Positions 63,970 through 64,000 of a DNA stretch of 64,000 nucleotides are shown one piece after another (within the stretch, counting starts at the first letter, position 1; every line of letters begins with the position of its first letter). The notes beneath the pieces are model-generated. The model was not told the DNA's origin and did not search any database. It saw nothing but the letters and a program-made list of their open reading frames with translations. The stretch covers positions 1 through 64,000 of the forward strand of contig JAMCQN010000151.1 of assembly GCA_023382055.1 (NCBI GenBank). The letters run 5' to 3'. The stretch is from Chloroflexota bacterium. GTDB lineage: Bacteria > Chloroflexota > Anaerolineae > J036 > Brachytrichaceae. The position numbers and the translations under genes are program-made.

Positions 63970-64000
63970 CCTGCTCCTGTTATACCCGCGTATTTCATGG

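Overview
This is a gene-dense bacterial window of moderately high GC. I see no rRNA, tRNA, CRISPR array, insertion sequence or phage gene. The overall flavour suggests a free-living heterotroph of the Chloroflexota (Anaerolineae-like), probably from a metagenome assembly. Hints are ScpA next to a GT39-like membrane protein, TrmI, an emfourin-type small protein, UroD-like paralogues mixed with Gfo/Idh/MocA oxidoreductases, and numerous PIG-L deacetylases and sugar isomerases. The phylum is an inference from gene content, not a measured placement.

Layout. (1) 1-2670, minus strand: a partial unknown gene, scpA and a polytopic GT39-like protein joined by a TAATG overlap. (2) 2831-11060, minus strand: nine co-directional catabolic genes (SDR, NagB-like, PIG-L, RidA, M20 hydrolase, D-serine dehydratase/D-threonine aldolase-like PLP enzyme, aldo/keto reductase, SDR, sugar isomerase). 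(3) 11317-23649, plus strand: RhaD-like aldolase, a small zinc-ribbon ORF, then a promoter-led run with three UroD-like proteins, a tartrate/D-malate dehydrogenase-like enzyme, a TIM-barrel protein, Gfo/Idh/MocA, SMP-30, SDR, phosphohexomutase and a PhyH dioxygenase. (4) 23740-36471: a large diiron protein, ettA, acetyltransferases, an isomerase plus Gfo/Idh pair, globin, Rieske ferredoxin, NHL propeller, emfourin, SbcC and a histidine phosphatase. (5) 36499-43661: a phosphodiesterase, trpC-trpF-trpB without trpA, udk-trmI, Gfo/Idh/MocA and a zinc alcohol dehydrogenase. (6) 44045-49762: a FAD-less fused molybdenum hydroxylase, threonine aldolase, a second PIG-L enzyme and a HAD phosphatase. 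(7) 49903-51933: ftsY and prfB, the latter with a textbook +1 programmed frameshift. (8) 52002-63969: metallophosphoesterase, GH4 alpha-galactosidase, orphan BrnA-like antitoxin, aldose epimerase, DegV, and a tightly overlapped run (Moco-sulfurase-like class V enzyme, ketose epimerase-like, DUF2071, GH43-like), ending with an isopenicillin-N-epimerase-like enzyme and another Gfo/Idh/MocA protein.

How they fit. Most of the window reads as scavenging of sugars, amino sugars and related polyols or acids. Glycosidases release sugars, NAD(P)-dependent Gfo/Idh/MocA and SDR enzymes oxidise them, TIM-barrel isomerases and aldolases rearrange and cleave them, and deacetylases with PLP enzymes handle nitrogenous parts. 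Housekeeping genes are interspersed. The least explained parts are the three UroD-like paralogues embedded in the sugar locus, the fused molybdenum hydroxylase with a sulfurase-like enzyme about 10 kb away, and the overlapping 56.6-61.7 kb cluster. Three of the four convergent gene junctions carry perfect or near-perfect GC-rich hairpins without a U-tract.
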